A model generated the notes under the pieces. It was not told the origin of the DNA and searched no databases. It saw only the letters and a program-made list of their open reading frames with translations. 64,000 nucleotides of DNA, taken from JBBRVW01 sp038246545. GTDB lineage: Bacteria; Actinomycetota; Actinomycetes; JACCUZ01. A program made the position numbers and the translations under genes. The DNA lies in assembly GCA_038246545.1 (NCBI GenBank), contig JBBRVW010000014.1:1-64000 (forward strand). Reading direction: 5' to 3'. This document shows positions 55,388-63,122 of this stretch, piece after piece (position 1 is the stretch's first letter; every line of letters begins with the position of its first letter).

Positions 55388-55486
55388 GTGAGCCTATCGG
55401 GACGGCCCTGGGCTCGCGGCCGCTCGCGGCCTCCCGTCGCCGCACCGGCCTCGCGGTCGGGGTCGCGGTCTGGCAGCCTCGCGCGC

Positions 55487-55912
55487 ATGGCTGCATCCAC
55501 CTACCGCACGGTGACCGTCTCCAGAGGCCCGCACGGGGTCCTGCACGCGACCAACGTCCGTGGCGGCACGCTGGTCGTGGGCGCCGGGGACGGCGACGGG
55601 TTCACCCCGTCCGAGCTGCTCATGGTCGCGCTCGGCAGCTGCACGGCCGCCGACGTCGACGCCCTGACGTCCCGGCGGGCGGAGCCGGCGTCCTTCGAGG
55701 TGCAGGTGGAGGCCGACAAGGTCCGCGACGAGGCGGGCAACCGGCTGGCGAACCTGGTGGTGACCTTCCGGGTGGTCTTCCCGGACGGTGAGACCGGTGA
55801 CGCCGCGCGCGCCGTGCTGCCGGAGGCGGTGAAGCGCTCGCACGACCGGCTGTGCACCGTGGGGCGCACGATCGAGAGCGGCTGCCCGGTCACCAACCGG
55901 GTCGAGGGCTGA
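55487..55912 (+). CDS. OsmC family protein
   Basis: A 141-residue OsmC/Ohr-type protein. The two peroxidatic cysteines are in MVALGSCTAADVDAL and ESGCPVTNRVEG, and TPSELLMVAL precedes the first. The family reduces organic hydroperoxides, though substrates of this subgroup are variable. ATG 55487, divergent from rsbQ by 99 bp; the gene after it starts 8 bp downstream on the same strand. Confidence 0.85.
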   Translation: MAASTYRTVTVSRGPHGVLHATNVRGGTLVVGAGDGDGFTPSELLMVALGSCTAADVDALTSRRAEPASFEVQVEADKVRDEAGNRLANLVVTFRVVFPDGETGDAARAVLPEAVKRSHDRLCTVGRTIESGCPVTNRVEG

Positions 55913-55920
55913 CGCGACGC

Positions 55921-57420
55921 GTGCCCGGCCCCGGTCCTGACGTCGCGCACCTCCCGGCGCCCTGCCTGGTGGTCCTCGTCGGGCCGGGCGCTGCGGGCAA
56001 GTCGACCTGGGCCGCTGCGCAGTTCCCGCCGGATGCCGTGGTCTCCAGCGACCGGCTGCGCGCCGTGGTGGGGGCCGGGGAGGACGACGTCACCGCGAGC
56101 GCCGACGCGTTCGCCCTGCTCGAGGAGATAGTCAGGCTCCGGGCCCGTCGTCGCCTCACGACGGTGATCGACACCCTCGGACTGGACCGGGACCGGCGTG
56201 CGGCGTGGCGCGAGCTGGCGCATTCGCACCGCCTGCCGTGCGTGGCCGTGGCCTTCGACACCCCTGCGGCGGAATGCCGGGACCGCAACCGGACCCGCGG
56301 CAAACGGATCCCGGTCGGCATCCTCGCGGGACAGCTGCGCGCCTGGCCCGCGGTCCGGGACGGGCTCGCCGACGAGGGGTTCGACCGGGTGCTGCGGCCG
56401 GCGGCCGTGCGGGTCGTGGCAGCCCCGTTCGCGGGCGCGGCGGCCGCAGCGCAGCGGCATCAGGAGCGGCCGACCGGCCTGCGGTTCGGGCTGCACGTCG
56501 GCGAGTTCGTCGCGCCCGGCGGGGCGGCCGGCACCCGCGACTGGTTGCGCGAGGTGGCGGTCGCAGCGGAGGCAGCCGGCGTGGACGCGCTGTACGTCAT
56601 GGACCACTTCCGGCAGATCCCGCAGGTGGGGCGGCCCTTCGATGACATGCTCGAGAGCTGGACCACGCTGGCCTACCTCGCGGCCTGCACCGAGCGGGTG
56701 CGCCTCGGCACGCTCGTCAGCGGGGTCACCTACCGCAACGTGGCCCACCTCGCGAAGATCGTCGCGACGCTCGACGTGCTCAGCGGCGGCCGCGCCGTGT
56801 GCGGTCTCGGGCTGGGGTGGCACGCGGCGGAGCACCGCGCCTACGGCTGGGACTTCCCGGCGACCGCGGACCGCTACGCGCTGCTCGAGGACGCCTTGCA
56901 GCTGCTGCCCGTGATGTGGGGGCCGGGCAGCAAGCCGTTCCGCGGCCGCGTGCTCGATGTGCCCGAGACGCTCTGCTACCCGCGCCCGCTCCAGGCGCAC
57001 GTGCCCGTCGTGCTCGGCGGTGGCGGCGAGCGGCGGACCCTGCGCCTGGCCGCGCAGCATGCCGACGCCGCCAACGTGACCGGCGCGCTCGACGTCGTAC
57101 AGCGCAAGGCCGCCGTGCTGCGCGCGCACTGCGGCGACGTCGGCCGGGACCCGTCGGACGTCGAGCTGACCCACCTCTCGACCGTGCTGGTCGGACGCGA
57201 CGACGCGCACGTCGCCCAGCTGGTGGAGGCCCGCCGGCCGCGCCGCCGCAGCGCCGAGACGTACGCCGCCACCGTGAACGCCGGCACCGTGGCCGACCAG
57301 GTGGGGCGGTTCCGTGAGCTGGCCGAGGCCGGGGTCGCCGAGGTGATGGTGCGGCTGCCCGACCTCGCCGACCCGGCCGCCCTCGACCGGCTGGGCCAGG
57401 TCGTGGCCGCCTTCCGGTGA
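55921..57420 (+). CDS. P-loop kinase / LLM-class (F420-type) oxidoreductase fusion
   Basis: A 499-residue two-domain protein. Residues 15-165 are an AAA_33/polynucleotide-kinase-like P-loop domain with Walker A VGPGAAGKSTW (20-30), VIDTLGLDRDRRAAWRELA and DRNRTRGKRIP as the lid. From about residue 186 it becomes a luciferase-like TIM barrel: LRFGLHVGEFVAPGG, VDALYVMDHFRQIPQVG, CTERVRLGTLVSGVTYRN and GLGLGWHAAEHRAYGWDF. Such enzymes commonly use F420 in actinobacteria. No stop or frame change separates the halves, so this is a genuine fusion. Substrates unknown. GTG 55921. Confidence 0.8.
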   Translation: MPGPGPDVAHLPAPCLVVLVGPGAAGKSTWAAAQFPPDAVVSSDRLRAVVGAGEDDVTASADAFALLEEIVRLRARRRLTTVIDTLGLDRDRRAAWRELAHSHRLPCVAVAFDTPAAECRDRNRTRGKRIPVGILAGQLRAWPAVRDGLADEGFDRVLRPAAVRVVAAPFAGAAAAAQRHQERPTGLRFGLHVGEFVAPGGAAGTRDWLREVAVAAEAAGVDALYVMDHFRQIPQVGRPFDDMLESWTTLAYLAACTERVRLGTLVSGVTYRNVAHLAKIVATLDVLSGGRAVCGLGLGWHAAEHRAYGWDFPATADRYALLEDALQLLPVMWGPGSKPFRGRVLDVPETLCYPRPLQAHVPVVLGGGGERRTLRLAAQHADAANVTGALDVVQRKAAVLRAHCGDVGRDPSDVELTHLSTVLVGRDDAHVAQLVEARRPRRRSAETYAATVNAGTVADQVGRFRELAEAGVAEVMVRLPDLADPAALDRLGQVVAAFR

Positions 57421-57430
57421 CCCGTCCCGG

Positions 57431-58387
57431 TCAGGAGACGACGGGCGTCGCCTCGACGGGGTCGGACGCCCGTGCCCGGCCTGACGGGCCTCGGTGGCGC
57501 AGCCCGTCGACGGACAGGACCGCGAGCGCCACCCAGACCACCGCGAAGCCGGCCAGCCGCGACGGCGGCATCGGCTCGTCGTACAGCAGCACGCCGGTGA
57601 GCAGCTGCAGCACCGGCGCGATGTACTGCAGCAGTCCCAGGACCGACAGCGGCACCCGTCGCGCCGAGGACGCGAACAGCAGCAGCGGGACGGCGGTCAC
57701 CACACCCGTGCTGGCCAGCAGCAGCTCGTGGCCGGCGCCGACGTGGCCGAAGTGCCCGCTGCCGCGCGCTTCCAGGACCATCAGGTAGCCGAGTGCAGGC
57801 AGCACGAGCACAGCGGTCTCGACGGTCAGCGACTGCACGGCTCCGACGGTGGCACCGACGCGCTTCTTGAGCAGCCCGTAGGTGCCGAAGCTCGCGGCCA
57901 GCCCGAGGGCGATCCACGGCGGCCGGCCGTAGTCGACGGTGAGGACCACGACGGCCAGCGCGCCCAGCCCGATGGCCGCCCACTGCACGCGGCGCAGCCG
58001 CTCGTGCAGCACCACGACGCCGAGCAGGACCATCACGATCGGGGTGACGAAGTAGCCGAGCGAGGTCTCGACGACGTGCCCGGCGTTGACGCCCCAGATG
58101 TAGATGACCCAGTTGGTCGCGATGAGCACGGCGGCGAGCGACATCCGCCGCAGGGTCGTCCGGTCGCGCAGCAGGGGCCGCACCCACGACCAGCTGCGGG
58201 TCGCGGCGAGCAGTGCGAGCACGACGAGCAAGGACCAGACGATCCGGTGCGCCAGGATCTCGACCGCCCCGGCCGGCTCGAGCAACGGCCAGTAGAGCGG
58301 GAACAGCCCCCAGAGCAGGTAGGCGGCGGCACCGTACGCGGTCCCGCGCCGAGGGTCCGGCGGGGGACCGTCGGCCCGGTCGGTCAG
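57431..58387 (-). CDS. rarD: RarD-type EamA permease
   Basis: A member of the drug/metabolite transporter superfamily with about ten helices in some 318 residues. The family pattern begins AYLLWGLFPLYWPLLEPAGA and continues HRIVWSLLVVLAL. Internal parts WVIYIWGVNAGHVVETSLGY and LLQYIAPVLQLLTGVLLYDE are typical of RarD proteins. No ATG or GTG lies ahead of the conserved first helix. The start shown is a CTG overlapping the korB stop (CTGA). A TTG at 58285 would delete helix 1. The transported substrate is unknown. Its placement behind korB may reflect coupling only. Confidence 0.75.
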   Translation of the reverse strand: MTDRADGPPPDPRRGTAYGAAAYLLWGLFPLYWPLLEPAGAVEILAHRIVWSLLVVLALLAATRSWSWVRPLLRDRTTLRRMSLAAVLIATNWVIYIWGVNAGHVVETSLGYFVTPIVMVLLGVVVLHERLRRVQWAAIGLGALAVVVLTVDYGRPPWIALGLAASFGTYGLLKKRVGATVGAVQSLTVETAVLVLPALGYLMVLEARGSGHFGHVGAGHELLLASTGVVTAVPLLLFASSARRVPLSVLGLLQYIAPVLQLLTGVLLYDEPMPPSRLAGFAVVWVALAVLSVDGLRHRGPSGRARASDPVEATPVVS

Positions 58388-59481
58388 GACACGGTCCAGG
58401 TGTCGCTGCCGGCGAGCAGCGAGCTCAGCGCGTCCTCGTCGCCGGCGCCCTGCGTCTCGGCGGCGCGGGCGAGCTGGTCGGCCATCAGGTCGTCGTAGAC
58501 CGGGCGGGCGACGTCGCGGAAGACCCCGATGGGGGTGCGGGCCAGCGACAGCTCGGCGAGCCGGGAGAGGTCGAACGCGTGCGACGGGTCGTCGGCGTGG
58601 GCGTCGTGGATCACGACCTCGGCCTCGTCGACGTCGGCGACCTCGACCACCTTCAGCGACGAGTCGGGGGAGCGGACGACACCGTGCTGGCCGTCGCTGC
58701 CCCAGCGGATCGGCTGCCCGTGCTCGAGCCGGATCGTGAAGTCGTCGCGGGTCGCGGGGTCCTTCAGCGCCTCGAACGCCTCGTCGTTGAAGATGTTGCA
58801 GTTCTGGTAGATCTCGACCAGTGCGGTGCCCTTGTGGGCGGCCGCGGCCCTGAGCACCGAGGTGAGGTGCTTGCGGTCGGAGTCGATGGAGCGCGCGACG
58901 AAGGTCGCCTCGGCGCCGAGCGCCAGGGACACCGGGTTGAAGGGTGCGTCGAGCGACCCGAGCGGCGTCGACTTCGTGATCTTCCCGAGCTCGGACGTCG
59001 GGGAGTACTGGCCCTTGGTGAGTCCGTAGATCCGGTTGTTGAACAGCAGGATCTTGAGGTTCACGTTGCGCCGGAGCGCGTGGATCAGGTGGTTGCCGCC
59101 GATCGACAGCGCGTCACCGTCACCGGTGACCACCCAGACCGAGAGGTCCGGTCGCGACGCGGCGACGCCGGTCGCGATCGCCGGGGCGCGGCCGTGGATC
59201 GAGTGCATCCCGAACGTGTCCATGTAGTACGGGAAGCGCGACGAGCAGCCGATGCCGCTGACGAAGACGATGTTCTCCCGCGCGAGGCCGAGCTCGGGCA
59301 TGAACGACTGGACCGCGGCGAGGATCGCGTAGTCGCCGCACCCCGGGCACCAGCGGACCTCCTGGTCGGTCTTGAAGTCCTTGGCGGACTGCTTGCCGCG
59401 CGCCTTGGGCACCAGCTCCAGCGACGGGTAGCCGCCGGGCCCGTTGCCGCTGTGCCCGTCGCCGCTGTGCGTCTCGTTCAC
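58384..59481 (-). CDS. korB: 2-oxoacid:ferredoxin oxidoreductase beta subunit (KorB)
   Basis: The ThDP and [4Fe-4S] subunit of a 2-oxoglutarate-type oxidoreductase (365 residues). The cluster motif is RWCPGCGDYAIL (Cys45/Cys48), with further Cys at GIGCSSRFPYY. The ThDP motif is TGDGDALSIGGNH (119-131) with FNNRIYGLTKGQYSPTS. It reduces ferredoxin with electrons from 2-oxoglutarate (substrate inferred from the family). GTG 59481 overlaps the korA stop by four bases (GTGA). Confidence 0.92.
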   Translation of the reverse strand: MNETHSGDGHSGNGPGGYPSLELVPKARGKQSAKDFKTDQEVRWCPGCGDYAILAAVQSFMPELGLARENIVFVSGIGCSSRFPYYMDTFGMHSIHGRAPAIATGVAASRPDLSVWVVTGDGDALSIGGNHLIHALRRNVNLKILLFNNRIYGLTKGQYSPTSELGKITKSTPLGSLDAPFNPVSLALGAEATFVARSIDSDRKHLTSVLRAAAAHKGTALVEIYQNCNIFNDEAFEALKDPATRDDFTIRLEHGQPIRWGSDGQHGVVRSPDSSLKVVEVADVDEAEVVIHDAHADDPSHAFDLSRLAELSLARTPIGVFRDVARPVYDDLMADQLARAAETQGAGDEDALSSLLAGSDTWTVS

Positions 59482-61370
59482 TGCAGGTCCTCGCTCACTC
59501 CGGTGATGACGCTGGCCAGCTCCTCGGCCTTGAAGGGCAGCCCGCGGACCTGGGTGTAGCCGATGACGTCGACGAGGTACTTCGCGCGCAGCAGCATCGT
59601 CAGCTGGCCGCCGTAGCCGTAGCCGAGGTTCATCTCGGGCACCAGCACCTTGTCGTAGCGCGCGAGGACCTCGCCCAGGTCGGCCGGGAACGGGTTGAGG
59701 TGCCGCAGGTGCGCCTGTGCGACCCGGACTCCGCGACCCCGGACCAGTCGCGCGGCGGCACCGATCGGCCCGTAGGTCGACCCCCAGCCGAGCACGAGCA
59801 CGCGCGCCGCCCCGGACGGGTCCTCGACCATCAGCGGCGGGATGGTCTTCGCCACCGCGTCGATCTTGGCCTGCCGGGTCCGGACCATGAAGTCGTGGTT
59901 GGCCGGGTCGTAGCTGATGTTGCCGGTGCCGTCGGCCTTCTCGATGCCGCCGATGCGGTGCTCCAGGCCGGCTGTGCCGGGGACGGCCCACGGCCGGGCC
60001 AGCGTCTCGGGGTCACGCACGTAGGGGTGGTAGACCGCCCGCCGGCCGCCCTTGCCGTCGTCCTCCTCGGCGTTGGTCTCGGTCGCGAACTCGACCCCCA
60101 GGTCGGGCAGGTCCTCGACCGACGGGATCCGCCACGGCTCGGAGCCGTTGGCGAGATAGCCGTCCGAGAGGAGGATCACCGGAACCCGGTACGTCGTGGC
60201 GATCCGCGCCGCCTCCAGGGCGGTGTCGAAGCAGTCGGCCGGCGAGCGCGGGGCGACGATCGGCACCGGCGCCTCGCCGTTGCGGCCGAACATCGCCTGC
60301 AGCAGGTCGGCCTGCTCGGTCTTGGTGGGCATCCCGGTCGACGGCCCGGCCCGCTGCACGTCGACGACGATCAGCGGCAGCTCGAGGCTGACCCCGAGCC
60401 CGATCGTCTCGGCCTTGAGCGCGAGGCCGGGCCCGGACGTGGAGGTGACCGCGAGCGACCCGGAGTAGGCCGCGCCGAGGGCCGCCCCGACGGCGGCTAT
60501 CTCGTCCTCGGCCTGGAAGGTCCGCACGCCGAACCGCTTGTGCTTGGACAGCTCGTGCAGGATGTCGGAGGCCGGGGTGATCGGGTAGGACCCGAGGAAC
60601 AGCGGGAGCCCGCTGCGCTGCGAGGCGGCCACCAGCCCGTATGACAGGGCCAGGTTGCCGGAGATGTTGCGGTAGCGGCCGGCGGGCAGCCGGGCCGGCC
60701 TGACCTCGTAGGAGACGGCGAAGTCCTCGGTGGTCTCGCCGAACGACCAGCCGGCCTGGAACGCCGTGAGGTTGGCCTTGAGGATCTCCGGGCGGCGCGC
60801 GAACTTCGCCTCCAGGAACCTCGCGGTACCCTCGGTCGGCCGGTTGTAGAGCCAGGAGAGCAGGCCGAGGGCGAACATGTTCTTCGCCCGCTCCGCCTCC
60901 TTCCTGGTGATGTCGATGCCCTTGAGGGCCTCGACCGTCATCGACGTCAGGCCGACGGCGTGCACGGTGTACGCCTCGAGCGAGCCGTCGTCCAGCGGGT
61001 TGGTGAGGTAGCCGACCTTGACCAGGTTGCGCTTGGTGAACTCGTCGGTGTCGACGATGATGTCGGCGCCGCGCTCGAGGTCGCCCATGTTGGCCTTGAG
61101 CGCCGCCGGGTTCATCGCGACGAGCACGTCCGGCCGGTCGCCCGGCGTCATGATGTCGTGGTCGGCGAAGTGCAGCTGGAAGGCCGACACCCCCGGCAGC
61201 GTCCCCGCGGGCGCGCGGATCTCGGCCGGGAAGTCCGGCAGGGTCGACAGGTCGTTGCCGAAGGACGCGGTCTCGGTGGTGAACCGGTCGCCGGTCAGCT
61301 GCATCCCGTCGCCGGAGTCACCAGCAAAGCGGATGATCACACGCTCGAGCTGCTGGACGTCCTTGGCCAC
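59478..61370 (-). CDS. korA: 2-oxoacid:ferredoxin oxidoreductase alpha subunit (KorA, gamma-alpha fusion)
   Basis: A 630-residue fused subunit. The N-terminal gamma-type domain (about 1-190) has IRFAGDSGDGMQLTGDRFTT and DFPAEIRAPAGTLPGVSAFQ. The alpha-type part has GNLALSYGLVAASQRSGL, YPITPASDILHELSKHK and FQAEDEIAAVGAALGAAYSG. It continues with TSGPGLALKAETIGLG and PTKTEQADLLQAMFGRNG. The C-terminal domain ends LGYGYGGQLTMLLRAKYLVD. Typical of the oxygen-stable actinobacterial KorAB (as in Mycobacterium). Its gene is divergent from the second nuo cluster, with a long palindrome between. Confidence 0.93.
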   Translation of the reverse strand: MAKDVQQLERVIIRFAGDSGDGMQLTGDRFTTETASFGNDLSTLPDFPAEIRAPAGTLPGVSAFQLHFADHDIMTPGDRPDVLVAMNPAALKANMGDLERGADIIVDTDEFTKRNLVKVGYLTNPLDDGSLEAYTVHAVGLTSMTVEALKGIDITRKEAERAKNMFALGLLSWLYNRPTEGTARFLEAKFARRPEILKANLTAFQAGWSFGETTEDFAVSYEVRPARLPAGRYRNISGNLALSYGLVAASQRSGLPLFLGSYPITPASDILHELSKHKRFGVRTFQAEDEIAAVGAALGAAYSGSLAVTSTSGPGLALKAETIGLGVSLELPLIVVDVQRAGPSTGMPTKTEQADLLQAMFGRNGEAPVPIVAPRSPADCFDTALEAARIATTYRVPVILLSDGYLANGSEPWRIPSVEDLPDLGVEFATETNAEEDDGKGGRRAVYHPYVRDPETLARPWAVPGTAGLEHRIGGIEKADGTGNISYDPANHDFMVRTRQAKIDAVAKTIPPLMVEDPSGAARVLVLGWGSTYGPIGAAARLVRGRGVRVAQAHLRHLNPFPADLGEVLARYDKVLVPEMNLGYGYGGQLTMLLRAKYLVDVIGYTQVRGLPFKAEELASVITGVSEDLQ

Positions 61371-61452
61371 GACTGCAGCCTACGACTCCGTAGGTTCGCT
61401 CGCGGCAGGTGAGACCCCACCGCCCCCTCATCGGCGGCGACCGACCTCCCGG

Positions 61453-61486
61453 CCCGAGGTGATCACGGGCCCGTGATCACCTCGGG
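61453..61486. promoter_or_regulatory. 34-bp perfect palindrome between korA and nuoA2
   Basis: CCCGAGGTGATCACGGG is followed immediately by its exact reverse complement. Inside are two copies of the self-complementary GTGATCAC around GGGCCC. It lies in the 213-bp divergent intergenic region, 83 bp from the korA start and 98 bp from the nuoA2 start. A shared operator for two dimers is the likeliest role. A structured RNA element is an alternative; a terminator is unneeded between divergent genes. Confidence 0.7.
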
Positions 61487-61583
61487 TCAACAGTGGCGTG
61501 CACGCCACCGTCGGCCCGGGAACGGCGCGGGAGGGGGGGTGCGTACCCACTAGGCTCCCCGCAGGCACGATCGAGGAGGCACG

Positions 61584-61955
61584 ATGGACGGCTTCTACGG
61601 CGGCTACGGCCTCGTGGGCCTGCTCCTCCTCGCCGGCATCGCCTTCGTCACGGTGGCGTTCACCGCCAACCGGCTGCTGCGCCCGACGGTGCCCGGGGGT
61701 GACAAGACGGTCACCTACGAGTGCGGCGTCGACCCGGTCGGCGAGGGCTGGGCCCAGAGCCACGTCCGCTACTACGTCTTCGCCTACCTCTATGTGATCT
61801 TCGCGGTCGACGCGCTCTACCTGTTCCCCTGGGCCACCGTCTTCGACGCCCCCGGCTACGGTGCCACCACGCTGGTCGAGATGTTCGTCTTCCTGGCCTT
61901 CCTCGGCGTCGGGCTGCTCTACGCCTGGCGCAAGGGGGTCCTCACGTGGCGCTAG
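61584..61955 (+). CDS. nuoA: NADH-quinone oxidoreductase subunit A, second copy
   Basis: A 123-residue NuoA paralogue with three helices and the loop VTYECGVDPVGEGWAQSHVR containing the conserved Cys, followed by VRYYVFAYLYVIFAVDALYL. The acidic residues of the second helix differ from the first copy (Asp rather than Asp/Glu pairs). ATG 61584 follows GAGGAGGC. It heads a second nuo cluster divergent from korAB. Confidence 0.92.
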   Translation: MDGFYGGYGLVGLLLLAGIAFVTVAFTANRLLRPTVPGGDKTVTYECGVDPVGEGWAQSHVRYYVFAYLYVIFAVDALYLFPWATVFDAPGYGATTLVEMFVFLAFLGVGLLYAWRKGVLTWR

Positions 61956-62539
61956 GGCGTGACCCCCTGGACCGCCGCGCGGTGGACCTGCCGTCCCCGT
62001 CGGTGGGACCACCCCACCTGGGTGCTCTCCAGCGGCACGCGCCGGAGCCGATGAAGCTGGTGCTCAACTGGGGCCGCCGCTACAGCCTCTGGGTGTTCAA
62101 CTTCGGGCTGGCCTGCTGCGCGATCGAGTTCATCGCGTCGTCGATGTCGCGGCACGACTTCATCCGGCTCGGCGTCATCCCGTTCGCCCCCGGGCCGCGG
62201 CAGGCCGACCTCATGGTCGTGAGCGGCACCGTCACCGACAAGATGGCGCCGGCCGTCAAGCGCCTCTACGAGCAGATGCCCGAGCCGAAGTACGTCATCT
62301 CGTTCGGCGCCTGCTCCAACTCCGGCGGCCCCTACTGGGACTCCTACTGCGTCACCAAGGGCGTCGACCAGATCATCCCCGTCGACGTCTACGTCCCCGG
62401 CTGCCCGCCGCGGCCGGAGGCGCTGCTCCAGGGCATCCTCAAGCTGCAGGAGAAGATCGCCGCCGAGTCGCTCGGCGACCGCTACCAGCCGCACGCCCCG
62501 CGCGGGCCGATCCAGTCCGTCCGGGTCGACGATGAGTGA
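61946..62539 (+). CDS. nuoB: NADH-quinone oxidoreductase subunit B, second copy
   Basis: A NuoB paralogue of 197 residues with cluster ligands in FGLACCAIEFIAS, GACSNSGGPYWDSYC and VPGCPPRPEALLQG, so the N2-type [4Fe-4S] site looks complete. It has a longer N-terminus (about 35 residues before KLVLNWGRRYSLWVF) than the first copy. GTG 61946 lies inside the end of nuoA2. Confidence 0.92.
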   Translation: MALGRDPLDRRAVDLPSPSVGPPHLGALQRHAPEPMKLVLNWGRRYSLWVFNFGLACCAIEFIASSMSRHDFIRLGVIPFAPGPRQADLMVVSGTVTDKMAPAVKRLYEQMPEPKYVISFGACSNSGGPYWDSYCVTKGVDQIIPVDVYVPGCPPRPEALLQGILKLQEKIAAESLGDRYQPHAPRGPIQSVRVDDE

Positions 62540-63122
62540 GGCGCCGGCGCCGGGGAGCCCGGCCCAGGCGCTCGCCGCACGGTACCGCGAGCGCGGTGCT
62601 GTCGAGTCGGCGTACGGGCAGGACACCGTCGACGTGCCGCGCGAGTCCTGGGTCGAGGCGCTCACCGTCGCCCGCGACGAGCTGGGCTACGGCTACTTCG
62701 ACTTCCTCACGGCCGTCGACCAGCTCGATGCGGACCCCGAGCCGGGGTTCGACGTCGTGGTCCACCTCTGGTCGCTCGCCGACCACGCCCACCTCCTCGT
62801 GCGCACCCGGGTGCCGGCCACCGACGCCGTGCTCGCCAGCGCGACGTCGGTCTTCGCCGGTGCGAGCTGGCACGAGCGCGAGACCTTCGAGATGTTCGGC
62901 GTCGACTTCGCCGGGCACCCGCACCTCGTGCCGCTGCTCCTCCCGGACGGCTTCGAGGGGCACCCCCTGCGCAAGGACTTCGTTCTCGCCGCGCGGGCGG
63001 CCAAGGCGTGGCCCGGCGCCAAGGAGCCGGGGGAGTCCGACGGCGACGCGCACAGCTCGCCGAGCCGGCGCAAGACCCGCCCGCCCGGTGTCCCCGACCC
63101 CGAGGCGTGGGGGCCCCGGTGA
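62532..63122 (+). CDS. nuoC: NADH-quinone oxidoreductase subunit C, second copy
   Basis: A NuoC paralogue of 196 residues with ASWHERETFEMFGVDFAGHP followed by LLPDGFEGHPLRKDFVLA. It carries a C-terminal tail rich in Pro/Arg (SSPSRRKTRPPGVPDPEAWG) replacing the NuoD that usually comes next. ATG 62532 overlaps nuoB2 by eight bases. It directly precedes nuoH2. Confidence 0.92.
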   Translation: MSEAPAPGSPAQALAARYRERGAVESAYGQDTVDVPRESWVEALTVARDELGYGYFDFLTAVDQLDADPEPGFDVVVHLWSLADHAHLLVRTRVPATDAVLASATSVFAGASWHERETFEMFGVDFAGHPHLVPLLLPDGFEGHPLRKDFVLAARAAKAWPGAKEPGESDGDAHSSPSRRKTRPPGVPDPEAWGPR

